Assembly (NCBI GenBank): GCA_029821145.1 | Contig: JALGTY010000006.1 | Span: 1-34,280 of the forward strand | DNA length: 34,280 bases | Direction of reading: 5' to 3' | Source of the DNA: Candidatus Zipacnadia bacterium | GTDB taxonomy: Bacteria > Armatimonadota > Zipacnadia > Zipacnadales > UBA11051 | Shown here: piece by piece, positions 8,579 to 16,624 of the stretch | Layout: each line of letters opens with the position of its first letter | How positions within the stretch are numbered: the stretch's first letter is position 1 | Notes under the pieces: model-generated | What the model saw: only the letters and a program-made list of their open reading frames with translations | Databases searched by the model: none | What the model was told of the DNA's origin: nothing | Made by a program: the position numbers and the translations under genes

Positions 8579-9571
8579 TTACTTTTCCTCGATGGTCTCC
8601 TCGACCTTGACCCCGAAATGCCGCCCGCTCTCCTCCAGCATGACCAGCACCTTGCTGCCGGCCATCAACTCGACGACACTGATCGGCTCGCCCTCTGGCG
8701 TGACCAGGCGAATAGTCTCGGCGTTCTGCAGGATGATGGACACCTCCGTGCCTTCCGCCTGAGCCTTGATAAGCAAGAGCGGCCGGCGCTCGACCTTCGA
8801 GCGACCCACGATAGTCGTCCGCGTCTTTCCGTTGTGGCCTACGATGAGCGCCTCGTCACCGCCGCGAACTTCTGAGAGGTACCTGGTCCTTGCACCCGGC
8901 ACGCGAATGTAGGCGTGAACCGGCCCCGCGTTGACGCGGAACGGCCGCTGCTCCACATACGGGTTGTCAACACACTCCGCGTGGATCAGGAACATGGCCG
9001 CACTGCTGTTACCCACCAGCATCCCCTCACCAACCGACATATTGCTGCAGGTGTCCACGCATACCCGGTCGCCCATACCAAGAACCTGTACCTCTGTGAT
9101 CTCCGCCACTTCAAGCGCGAGTTCTTCGGCCTCGCTCTTCAGGGCAGCGACCGTGCGTTTGATCTCCGCAGGATCATCAGTGACCAGCAGAACCCCGGCG
9201 GTTCCCTTTTCAAGGGTGCTTGTCGCCACCTGCGCCTCAGCCGCATTTGTTACCTCCGCGATCACCATTGCCCCCTCGGCAATCAGGTTTTCCAGCGGAA
9301 TAACGGTCCAGTCAGTCGCACGAACGATAACTGTCTTGGCTTGCCCCAAAGACAGCGCCAGGCGCTCACTCTCCTTGTCCGCAATTTCCACCTCCACGAC
9401 ATCCTCCCCCAGCCGTAGGTCTCCGTCAGGTGCCACGGTCTGGATAATGCCGAGGCTCTTGACCTCCGCGCTTTTCCCCTCGGGGACCAGGACTGCATCT
9501 GCGCCGGCCTCCAGGGCCGCGGTCACGAGGTCCTTCTGCCACGGATCAACCTTGACCCACACTTGTTTCAT
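8579..9571 (-). CDS. aroB': 3-dehydroquinate synthase II (archaeal type)
   Basis: The 330-residue protein matches the DHQS-II family over its full length. Visible family features are MKQVWVKVDPWQKDLVTAALE at the start, EGAMVIAEV, the Cys-rich DRVCVDTCSNMSVGEGMLVG at about residues 168-187, and VRVN-like RPFRVNAGPVHAYIRVPG with LSEVRGGDE. In archaea this enzyme oxidatively deaminates and cyclises 2-amino-3,7-dideoxy-D-threo-hept-6-ulosonate with NAD+ to 3-dehydroquinate, without AroB. The streptomycete homologue GriH instead helps make 3-amino-4-hydroxybenzoate. It lies between ADH synthase (83-base gap) and the aspartate kinase (43-base gap). Which product is made cannot be told from sequence. 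Confidence 0.93.
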   Translation of the reverse strand: MKQVWVKVDPWQKDLVTAALEAGADAVLVPEGKSAEVKSLGIIQTVAPDGDLRLGEDVVEVEIADKESERLALSLGQAKTVIVRATDWTVIPLENLIAEGAMVIAEVTNAAEAQVATSTLEKGTAGVLLVTDDPAEIKRTVAALKSEAEELALEVAEITEVQVLGMGDRVCVDTCSNMSVGEGMLVGNSSAAMFLIHAECVDNPYVEQRPFRVNAGPVHAYIRVPGARTRYLSEVRGGDEALIVGHNGKTRTTIVGRSKVERRPLLLIKAQAEGTEVSIILQNAETIRLVTPEGEPISVVELMAGSKVLVMLEESGRHFGVKVEETIEEK

Positions 9572-9654
9572 ACCAGGTCAGTCCTCCCGCTTGTAGCCCA
9601 GCTACTGTGCCGGCAATAACCAACGCAGCAGCGTTGTTGTGGCTTGGGCTTGCG

Positions 9655-10470
9655 TCAGTCTTCCTCGAGGGTCTTTAAGGCCTCATCCACGCTCATCCCA
9701 CCATGCACCATTCCCACGATCGCGGCGACTATCTTCTCGGGCGTGCGGTGTTGGAACGCGTTCCTACCGATGGACACACCGGATGCGCCGCCGGTGAGGG
9801 CACCGTCCACCATTTCGAGTATCTCCCGGTCAGTTTCCATTTTCTCGCCGCCCGCGATGACCACCTTGATCCCTCCGGACTTGGCGCCACCACAGCCCTC
9901 GACCACCTCCTGGAAAGTCTCTGCGCTGCCGGTATAGTTGACCTTAACCAAATCCGCGCCCAGCTCCGCTCCAACGCGCGCGGCGTGCTTGACGACCTTC
10001 ACGTCGTATTCGCTCTCGATCTTAGCCCCCCGGGTATATACCATCGCCGCCAGCGGCATTCCCCATTCCTCGCACTTCATCGCCACCTCTCCCAAATCTT
10101 GCAGCATTACGCTCTCATCCGCCGCACCAAGGTTTATGTGTACGGAAACAGCATCAGCCCCGTACTTTATCGCCCGTTCAACGTGGCTCACCAGTACCTT
10201 CCGGTTCGGGTCAGGCGCGAGGCTGGTGCTGGCGGAAAGATGCAGGATCAGCCCGATATCGCGGCCATATCCCCGATGTCCCAGCAGCGGCAGGCCCACG
10301 TGCCCGAGCACTGCATCCGCGCCGCCCTCAGCAGCCTTGTTCACCGCGACCGGCATATCAATCAGACCCTCAATCGGCCCCAGCGTCACCCCGTGGTCCA
10401 TCGGCACGATCACCGTCCGGCCGTCCTCTCGATTACTGATTCGCTCCATCCGAATGGCTTTTCCCAGCAT
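9655..10470 (-). CDS. aroA': 2-amino-3,7-dideoxy-D-threo-hept-6-ulosonate synthase (ADH synthase)
   Basis: A class I aldolase-like TIM barrel of 271 residues, normal for the ADHS family. Asp25 (VPMDHG), Tyr145 (MVYTRG) and Lys176 (LVKVNYTG) keep the same spacing as the catalytic Asp33, Tyr153 and Lys184 of the Methanocaldococcus enzyme MJ0400. The Lys forms the Schiff base. The enzyme condenses aspartate semialdehyde with a ketose phosphate-derived fragment to give ADH, the substrate of the next gene product. GriI, which makes a C7 precursor of 3,4-AHBA, is in the same family. The ATG at 10468-10470 has a GAGGAG ribosome site. It is the first gene of the operon; I could not identify a convincing promoter in the 183 bases upstream. 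Confidence 0.93.
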   Translation of the reverse strand: MLGKAIRMERISNREDGRTVIVPMDHGVTLGPIEGLIDMPVAVNKAAEGGADAVLGHVGLPLLGHRGYGRDIGLILHLSASTSLAPDPNRKVLVSHVERAIKYGADAVSVHINLGAADESVMLQDLGEVAMKCEEWGMPLAAMVYTRGAKIESEYDVKVVKHAARVGAELGADLVKVNYTGSAETFQEVVEGCGGAKSGGIKVVIAGGEKMETDREILEMVDGALTGGASGVSIGRNAFQHRTPEKIVAAIVGMVHGGMSVDEALKTLEED

Positions 10471-10653
10471 TATGCTCTCAACTCCTCAATGCGACTACCA
10501 GTGTTTCGTCCTCTCGAATACACCATCCAGTTCTCGGCCCATGCTCTGTCACAACTGCAATGGTTAACTCGAATTTAATTATTTCAACGAACCGGACCAG
10601 GATTCCTTCCCTTGTCACGTGTTAGCTTATGAAGGTTCGGGTCTGGTATTATG

Positions 10654-11244
10654 CTATTCATATAACTGCAGGCCGCCAAGCACCTCGTGAAAAAGTTCGG
10701 TACACTCAGGCATGGTCTCGGCGGGCGCGACCATCACAACTACATAGGCCTGCTGCTTGTACACGCAAAAGAGTACCAGGTTATCACCGTCCGCATTGGT
10801 GAAACCGACCATTTGCGCCGCTTCCCCGCAAAGCCTGACCTCCCTGTCCACCGGAAACCTCTCGATGGGCCAGTCTGCTGTGTAGCTGCGCACGAACCCG
10901 GATAGAGTGACACCCTTTGCTACAGGATAGACCTCGGCGGCAATAACCAGATGCTGGTCACCCACCGCCGGTCCGCGTAGGTAAAGGAGTACGCCGCCAT
11001 CTCTCCCTTCGCGCTCCGGCACCCGCTGCCATCCGTCAGGAATCGCGATCTGAAATGTTTCGAAGGTGGCCATACCGCCCGGCTCGGCGGCAACCGGTGC
11101 CGCCACGCTCGGACCGCCGGTCGCCTCGACGACGCTACGCTCTGCCAGCCGGTGCCACAAATACACGCCGCCCAGGGCCACACCAAGACCGATCAGCACC
11201 GCCACGGCCCAGTATATTTTTCGCAGCGACCTCACGTTTTTCAT
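10654..11244 (-). CDS. Membrane-anchored protein of unknown function
   Basis: A basic N-terminus (KNVRSLRK) and one hydrophobic segment (about residues 10-31) are followed by a low-complexity Ala/Pro/Val linker and an extracytoplasmic domain of about 130 residues. That domain has alternating strands (FQIAIPDGWQRVPE, HLVIAAEVYPVA, LVLFCVYKQQAYVVVMVAP) and resembles in outline PsbP/Mog1-like small domains, but I do not recognise the family. Two cysteines (in RLCGEA and MPECTE) could form a disulfide. The ATG at 11242-11244 is preferred over one six codons upstream; neither has a strong ribosome site. It stands alone between the aromatic operon and a palindrome-rich spacer. Confidence 0.75.
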   Translation of the reverse strand: MKNVRSLRKIYWAVAVLIGLGVALGGVYLWHRLAERSVVEATGGPSVAAPVAAEPGGMATFETFQIAIPDGWQRVPEREGRDGGVLLYLRGPAVGDQHLVIAAEVYPVAKGVTLSGFVRSYTADWPIERFPVDREVRLCGEAAQMVGFTNADGDNLVLFCVYKQQAYVVVMVAPAETMPECTELFHEVLGGLQLYE

Positions 11245-11292
11245 AATATGCCCATGCCACATTAGCCTACATCACGCAACGACCTCGGGCTG

Positions 11293-11332
11293 CCCTTCGA
11301 CGTTGCTCAGGGCCGTGAGCCTGTCGAACGGG
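11293..11332. repeat. REP-like imperfect palindrome
   Basis: CCCTTCGAC (11293-11301) pairs with GTCGAACGGG (11323-11332) with one bulged base, and GCTCA (11304-11308) pairs with TGAGC (11316-11320). The core CTCAG/TGAGCCTGTCGAA resembles a short palindromic sequence that recurs in many bacterial genomes. Confidence 0.6.
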
Positions 11333-11337
11333 AAGCT

Positions 11338-11361
11338 GAGAACGCGATAAATCGCGTTCTC
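11338..11361. repeat. Perfect 11-bp hairpin
   Basis: GAGAACGCGAT (11338-11348) and ATCGCGTTCTC (11351-11361) are exact reverse complements separated by two bases. No T-run follows on either strand, so it is not a standard terminator. Confidence 0.75.
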
Positions 11362-11362
11362 A

Positions 11363-11558
11363 CCTGACCTGCGCTAAGCGCAGTATCTGTTTAGCGTATT
11401 CAGCCAACTAACCTCTGACGCGTAGGTCGGCCAGAGCTTTGCGTTGTTGGCAAAGCTCTGGTGACATCTGCGCAAGCTTTGCTTGTGCAGATGTCAGCTT
11501 CCAGCCCGACTCGCCATCGGCAACCTCCACGCTAAACACATACTAAGCGCAGGTCAGG
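11363..11558. ncRNA. Candidate structured RNA or foldback element
   Basis: A 196-base segment closed by three stacked long-range stems: 13 bp (11363-11375/11546-11558), 5 bp (11382-11386/11540-11544) and 10 bp (11388-11397/11529-11538). It encloses a 12-bp perfect hairpin with a 7-base loop (11431-11442/11450-11461) and a 16-position hairpin with one G-U type mismatch and a TTT loop (11462-11477/11481-11496). A possible 5-bp GTCGG/CCGAC stem (11426-11430 with CCGAC near 11507) surrounds these. The strand of activity is unknown. A folded ssDNA mobile element is equally possible. Confidence 0.45.
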
Positions 11559-11588
11559 CCGAGCCACGCGTCTGGTGAATTATCCGGG

Positions 11589-12089
11589 TTAGTGTTGAGC
11601 AACGTACAGGTACACGTTCACCGGCCAGGCGATTAGGAAGAGCAAGAGAAGCCGGCGAGCGAATTCCGGGCTATGCAAAATACTTATCATGCGCCTCAGA
11701 CACGACATTCCCGGCAGCAGCGATAGTGCGCTTGCAAGTGCTACCAGTCCGGTTGCCGCCCAGAGTGGCGGCCCCAACAAGTGCGATTCGAAAGCCTCAA
11801 TGATCTGCCCGTGAGCCGTCAGCGTGAATGCCGTCGTCAGCCCACAGAGGGGACACGGAAGATGTGTTAGCGCATGAAAGAAGCATGGTAACATAAAAAG
11901 CTGGCGGTGTGTGCCATAGCCGCTCGCGTCGGGCGTTAGGGCCCTGCTGCCGATGATCACCGCTGCCGCAACGAACAGTATGATGAGACGGTCAGTCCTC
12001 GGCACCGTCCGCAACTGGTCAGACACGCCGGCCCGATGCCCTGGCGATGCCGCTCCTGTTGTTTGCTCTTGTGTCCTATCTGTCTGCAT
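11589..12089 (-). CDS. DUF2752-family membrane protein
   Basis: This 166-residue protein has about three hydrophobic segments (residues 34-50, 105-127, 146-162). The DUF2752 signature is PCPLCGLTTAF at residues 78-88, with Cys79 and Cys82, followed by a Gly and an Ala-Phe turn (HGQIIEAFESH). The family is widespread in diderm bacteria; its function is unknown. A longer-than-usual polar N-terminus of about 30 residues is present. The start overlaps the end of the upstream glycosidase-like gene by 14 bases and lacks a strong ribosome site, so translation is probably coupled. Confidence 0.85.
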   Translation of the reverse strand: MQTDRTQEQTTGAASPGHRAGVSDQLRTVPRTDRLIILFVAAAVIIGSRALTPDASGYGTHRQLFMLPCFFHALTHLPCPLCGLTTAFTLTAHGQIIEAFESHLLGPPLWAATGLVALASALSLLPGMSCLRRMISILHSPEFARRLLLLFLIAWPVNVYLYVAQH

Positions 12090-14520
12090 CGGCCCGCACT
12101 ATCACTGCCATTTCGCCTTCGGCCAGGTCCAGGCGAACCAGCCGGCGGCCTTGCTTAACTTCCTGGCTCGCCTCTTTGGCAACCGCTCCGCCCTCGTTGC
12201 CGTACCAATAGACCTTCACTTGTGCATCATCGCCGAACGTGTAAGTGCCGGGAAGCTTCGTGAGAATCCTTTCTTCACCAAGCAGCCACCCCGAGTGAAG
12301 TTCGACCGGCGTGAAGGGAAACATGTGTTGCGTAATCGTCGGGGCAGGCTGGTCCGGACGTGCGTAGTAGTAATACACCGTCCCCAGGTCAAGCTTACTA
12401 CGGACATCGGCAATTAGCGTCGGCCAGTCCTTAACGGTCTTGTGGTCCCCCAGCGAGATAGGTGTGTAAAGGTGCGATCGAGCCGGGTACCAGCTTGCCG
12501 CGGTCTCGGCGAAGCGAGGGAAATGCAGCTTCGTCATCGTCTCACTCGTCGGACACGAATTGCCGATCAGCTTGCCCCTGCTCAGAATATACTCCGCCAA
12601 TTGGCGCTTCGCGTCAAGGCTTATCAGCCCGGTGTATGCGAATTTGCGAGTAACCTGGCCTTGCTCGTCAATCTCAACGCTGTAGCCGTCCCAGGCCTTG
12701 TAAGTGTATCGCGAAGAGCACCACGCCATCTCGTCCCAGTAGATGCCATGTGCGTGTATCTTGTTCTCATCCAGGCACATGTCCACCACTTCCTTCATGG
12801 CCTCGAAATAGCTGTTTTCCGGTGTCATGTAGAAGTAGGCAAACGGGATGCCGATGCGTTTAGTGTACCCCGGGTTGATATAGTGCTGTCCATCCGGGGT
12901 TATGAGGCGGGCCTCGGGATATCGTTCGGCCGCTGTCTCGTCGGTGTTGATGTAGCTATGTATATAGATGAGATACTTCACATCCGGGAACCACTCGCGC
13001 AATCTGGCCACGCCATCCTTGAGCCGCTGGCGCAGCTTTGTGGCTTTCAGCATGTGAGTGCCGTGATAGCACGGCACTTGCGCGTCTTTGCTCCTGTCAA
13101 ACCACACACCGCTGGACAATATCTTCACCCCACGCATGTCAAGCCACTTGTTCAGATCTTCCTTAGTCGAGTTAAGTATGCCCCCCGGCCCCGAGAACGA
13201 GAACCCGCCGGGAATGGTGAAGTTCACGTCTAGGTCGCGGCGGGCGAGATTGATCATGTCCCAGTAGTTGGCGCGAGCCGTCGGGTAAATGTTGAAGCGG
13301 AAGGTATGCGAAGTCCCCGCGGCGAGTCCGAAATGATTGCTGCGTATCCCGCCGCCGTCGGCATCGTAGTAAATGACGCCCTGATAGCGCGAAACGTCGT
13401 CCAGGGCCACGATGCCGCAGCCACAGTCTTCCAGCGCCAGGTACAGGGAAGTGTTCTCCAGGCCGCTTACACTGGTCTTACCCGGACTGTGGTCACCTCC
13501 CAGATAAGCGTCAATAACCGAACCTTTTGGCGCTTGAAGATGATTATCATACTTGATGCCAGTCACTTCGTTGCGCAAGTTCGTGAACGTGTCGGCAATT
13601 TCGATGTGGTCTGCAAGCAGCTTGATCATGCGCGTAAGCGAATAGGCCTTGCCCTCTGCAACGACCCTCGCCTCGCCGTCAGTTCTCTGCACCGTGATGG
13701 TGAAATCGTCTTCAGAGCGTTCGTCTGCGGGCCTGCCGATGTAGTTGTAGCCGCCACCGGGGTATGAAAGCCTGGTTGTGAACTTGAGTTCCGCACCCGG
13801 CAGTGCGATTTTCAGCGCCCCGTGTTTCCCTATGATACAAGCCTCTTGCACATCCGCCGGCTGTGGCGGGTCCACCATCAGCGTGTCGGGCGTGTGTCGG
13901 CTCATCTTCGCGGGAACTGAAATCGGTGGCTGATCCGAAAACTCGACCGAAAGCTCCGCCAGATAGAAATCCAGGGAGGGGTTATCCTTGAAATAATTGC
14001 GTAGGTTCATCGCCTCCCCCGCGTGGGCTAGTGCCAGCGTATTCCCCTCACCTCGCGTCACGAAATCCGTCACATCGAGCACCAGCTTGTACGGATCCAC
14101 ATCGAGTACCCTGCTGCCGCCCGCTTTTTCGCTTTGTACGGTGTCAAAATCCGGTGAATAGACCACACGCCATTTCGGGGAGCGGAACCACGTAAGCTTC
14201 AGGCCGGAGGCCATCTCAAAGTTCAAGGGCTTATTGAGCAGTCGGCTAGCTCTGCGGTTGATCTCGGGTGTGACCGGCTGGCCGTTCAACAGTATGGACA
14301 TGACATAGGTGCTACCGCCTGCAGAAGGATAATCCATGCGGGCACTGATGGTCAGCAGCACCGACTTGCAATCATCCGGCACCGCAATGGTGTACTCAAG
14401 TTCCCCGCCGTATTCCAGCTTCGTTTGGGCTTCAATCAAGGGCATTATCTCCGCGTTGACCACACCGATAGTGAACAATAGTGCAGCTAGTACCGGTGCC
14501 GGCCACAGCACAGTTCTCAT
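12076..14520 (-). CDS. Exported TIM-barrel glycoside hydrolase-like protein
   Basis: A signal peptide (about residues 1-23, ending VVNA) begins this 814-residue protein. Residues of roughly 24-430 look like beta-sandwich modules (GGELEYTIAVPDDC, RLSYPGGGYNYIG). The part from about 440 to 740 resembles a (beta/alpha)8 glycosidase: REWFPDVKYLIYIHSY, then HAHGIYWDEMAW with an Asp-Glu pair suited to acid/base or nucleophile roles, then RGKLIGNSCPTSETM. The C-terminal 70 residues form a small beta domain. I cannot assign a GH family. Lying between a heparinase-like lyase/DUF6785 protein and a DUF2752 gene, it probably acts on uronic-acid or amino-sugar polymers outside the cytoplasm; this is inference. 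SD AAGGAGG precedes the ATG. Confidence 0.75.
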   Translation of the reverse strand: MRTVLWPAPVLAALLFTIGVVNAEIMPLIEAQTKLEYGGELEYTIAVPDDCKSVLLTISARMDYPSAGGSTYVMSILLNGQPVTPEINRRASRLLNKPLNFEMASGLKLTWFRSPKWRVVYSPDFDTVQSEKAGGSRVLDVDPYKLVLDVTDFVTRGEGNTLALAHAGEAMNLRNYFKDNPSLDFYLAELSVEFSDQPPISVPAKMSRHTPDTLMVDPPQPADVQEACIIGKHGALKIALPGAELKFTTRLSYPGGGYNYIGRPADERSEDDFTITVQRTDGEARVVAEGKAYSLTRMIKLLADHIEIADTFTNLRNEVTGIKYDNHLQAPKGSVIDAYLGGDHSPGKTSVSGLENTSLYLALEDCGCGIVALDDVSRYQGVIYYDADGGGIRSNHFGLAAGTSHTFRFNIYPTARANYWDMINLARRDLDVNFTIPGGFSFSGPGGILNSTKEDLNKWLDMRGVKILSSGVWFDRSKDAQVPCYHGTHMLKATKLRQRLKDGVARLREWFPDVKYLIYIHSYINTDETAAERYPEARLITPDGQHYINPGYTKRIGIPFAYFYMTPENSYFEAMKEVVDMCLDENKIHAHGIYWDEMAWCSSRYTYKAWDGYSVEIDEQGQVTRKFAYTGLISLDAKRQLAEYILSRGKLIGNSCPTSETMTKLHFPRFAETAASWYPARSHLYTPISLGDHKTVKDWPTLIADVRSKLDLGTVYYYYARPDQPAPTITQHMFPFTPVELHSGWLLGEERILTKLPGTYTFGDDAQVKVYWYGNEGGAVAKEASQEVKQGRRLVRLDLAEGEMAVIVRADADR

Positions 14521-14550
14521 CGAGGCCTCCTCCTTGTCTCGACCGCCAGC

Positions 14551-16548
14551 TTAGAAGTAATTGAGCGGGTCGGCCAGACTTCGCCACCGCTCACTCATGA
14601 ATAACGCTACGATCTGCCACAGTAAGCTGACGGAAAACATCTGCCCCACGATCATCCCTATGAAGAAGGGCACCAGGTTGTTGTACAGCCGGATGCCGCC
14701 GACCTTCAGTATAACCCATTTGATTGCCCAGGCGGCCAGAAACGGCCCCCAGTAGGCATAGCCGTAAGGCAATGTCATCACCCAGCCCAGAGGGTGAAGC
14801 GGGAAGCGCAGATAGCGCATCCGAATTCCCACCAAAAGCAGCGTAAATACGAACGCGGCAATCGTGTAGCCGTTGCGATACCAATCGGGGTCAAGATGAT
14901 TGCCGTTCATGATGTCGCTGACTTCGCTCAGCTCGCGAACGGTGATGCGTACTTCGTAGCCGCCTTGTGTGCTACCTCCGCCGCCCAGGCCAAGGGTGTT
15001 GCCACCCCAGGTGTAGTATGTACTAACCGATACCCACAACATCACCGCGACGCCCACGGTCACGGCGAGCGTCATCATGCCCGCCATGTGCTTGGTGTTG
15101 AGACGGGCGTCGTGGCTGATCTTCAGCCCCTCAATCTGGTATGTCATGGTCTCCGGATACTCGCTGAAGTGCAGAAATATCAGACTACCAAGCATCGTCA
15201 GATTGGTGAAATTGTTATTGGGAGCCAACGGTCTGGAGCCGAGAAAGCTCTTAAGCTGCCGGCTCGCCTGCCAGAACGGGAAGGAAGAAAGAGACCCGAT
15301 GCCGGCCTCGGCACGACCGCGGGTGAAGATGGTAGCGAACAGGATAATAAGCGCGAAGAAGGCCGCAGGCACCCACCAAGTCATGCCGGCGAGTACATAC
15401 CAGACGCACAGAAACGCGAGGCCAAGTCCGGCCCCAATGGCAGCAAAGCGGTAGGTGAACGGCGCGTCGGGATCTGCAGCAGCAGCGCCTTGGCTGTCTT
15501 GCCCATACCATATATTTTGCCACAGACCGGTGAAGTACCCACGACCGGCCCAGGCATAATAGACTGCGATGCCCACGAAAGCTCCGGCAGCCTGCGCCCA
15601 GAAGAACGGAAAGCCGGAGGGCTGGCGAATACCTGTCCATCTATAGAAGAACATCAGCAGCTTGATGAGAAAGAAGAAGAAGAACATGGAAAAGCACAGG
15701 TCCTGCGGCGCAAAGTAGGCCAGCCCGGTTAGTGCCGGATTGAATATGAAACGGAAATATGGCCGAAATGCGTCCAGAGGCTTTTCGGTGAAGAACTGCC
15801 CGACGTCAAAGCTGGGCCCCAGCGTCGGCACTCCCGGATTGGCCGCATGGAGCATGATGGTGATGAAGTGGATGGTCACTAGCCCGGCTCCGGCCCACAT
15901 CAGCGGCTCATGCCAGATGGTCTTGCGCGGGCGGATGCGCTCAGGCGTGAGAGCCGTGATGTAAAGCGGGACCGTAACCAGGGGGAACGCCAGGCGTTCA
16001 TTCTCCACCCAATGGCGGCGCAGTAGCGTGCAGACGCATAATAAAGTGAACCAAAGCACGACAAAAAAGAGCGTCCATAGCGCCAGAGGTGCTATCCAGG
16101 GGCTGAGGTCAGGCTGCCCGATTGCACCTTCGTAGAATTGGCGGATCAATTCCCGGTCATGGGGCACGAACCACTCGGGGTAAAGATCAGCAATCGCAGC
16201 GAAGTTATTGTCCGGGGCGTAGAAATACTGGGCGGCTGTATAAACCGGCAGGAACCGTTGAACGCCGTCATAGACTCCGGTCGCGACGACAGCGAATACA
16301 TAGATATACAAGAGATCGCGCCGGCCCATCTTCAGCAGGCGTTCCATCAACGGCTCGACCAGCACCAGCAATACCAGCACGGCCAATCCGTAGTCAATGC
16401 TCGCGCCCCAGCGCACCATCCGACTATAGACCAGCAGCTTTACGCCCACAACGGCCAGCAGCACCGCGATAACCAGCGTCCGCAGCCGTAACGGGTAACC
16501 TCCTGCCGGGGCATCTTGCCTGTGCTCGGTCTCGGTCACGCTATCCAT
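14551..16548 (-). CDS. DUF6785/DUF6784-like polytopic membrane protein (candidate transporter)
   Basis: A 665-residue protein with about 13-15 hydrophobic helices, for example VIAVLLAVVGVKLLVY, LAVLVLLVLVEPLMERLL, MFFFFFLIKLLMFFY and FALIILFATIFT. Conserved-looking loops include ERLAFPLVTVPLY, RAEAGIGSLSSFPFWQAS, a Gly-rich LGLGGGGSTQGGYE loop and a C-terminal RWRSLADPLNYF. The layout matches the DUF6785 (N) plus DUF6784 (C) proteins of planctomycete-like genomes, which resemble oligopeptide-transporter-type carriers. Placement directly after an exported heparinase suggests uptake of oligosaccharide or unsaturated uronate products; no substrate is proven. The gap to the heparinase gene is 76 bases and to the next gene 30 bases. 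Confidence 0.72.
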   Translation of the reverse strand: MDSVTETEHRQDAPAGGYPLRLRTLVIAVLLAVVGVKLLVYSRMVRWGASIDYGLAVLVLLVLVEPLMERLLKMGRRDLLYIYVFAVVATGVYDGVQRFLPVYTAAQYFYAPDNNFAAIADLYPEWFVPHDRELIRQFYEGAIGQPDLSPWIAPLALWTLFFVVLWFTLLCVCTLLRRHWVENERLAFPLVTVPLYITALTPERIRPRKTIWHEPLMWAGAGLVTIHFITIMLHAANPGVPTLGPSFDVGQFFTEKPLDAFRPYFRFIFNPALTGLAYFAPQDLCFSMFFFFFLIKLLMFFYRWTGIRQPSGFPFFWAQAAGAFVGIAVYYAWAGRGYFTGLWQNIWYGQDSQGAAAADPDAPFTYRFAAIGAGLGLAFLCVWYVLAGMTWWVPAAFFALIILFATIFTRGRAEAGIGSLSSFPFWQASRQLKSFLGSRPLAPNNNFTNLTMLGSLIFLHFSEYPETMTYQIEGLKISHDARLNTKHMAGMMTLAVTVGVAVMLWVSVSTYYTWGGNTLGLGGGGSTQGGYEVRITVRELSEVSDIMNGNHLDPDWYRNGYTIAAFVFTLLLVGIRMRYLRFPLHPLGWVMTLPYGYAYWGPFLAAWAIKWVILKVGGIRLYNNLVPFFIGMIVGQMFSVSLLWQIVALFMSERWRSLADPLNYF

Positions 16549-16624
16549 TACTTCTGAGTTTCTCTGGACCTGGCAGCGGTTCCTTCACGAGCGCAGGCAG
16601 CGCCGTGACAGAGCTGGGCGCAAA

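Larger units (their letters stand above)
11263..11588. other. Gene-free spacer rich in nested inverted repeats
   Basis: No credible gene is present. From 11293 to 11558 nearly every stretch belongs to an inverted repeat. In order: a REP-like hairpin (11293-11332); an 11-bp perfect palindrome (11338-11361); and a nested long-range stem set (11363-11375 with 11546-11558, 11382-11386 with 11540-11544, 11388-11397 with 11529-11538). Inside that set are two perfect or nearly perfect hairpins, 11431-11461 and 11462-11496. This could be a structured RNA, a non-autonomous mobile element or a REP/BIME-like repeat. The parts are listed separately below. Confidence 0.75.

Noticed and set aside
10471-10653. 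Promoter of the ADH synthase operon
   Set aside because: TTGAAA and TTGTGA pieces exist on the minus strand, but no -10 box at acceptable spacing was found.
11363-11558. Integron attC site
   Set aside because: Palindromic, but I see no paired GTTRRRY/RYYYAAC core sites at the ends and no integrase or cassette array.
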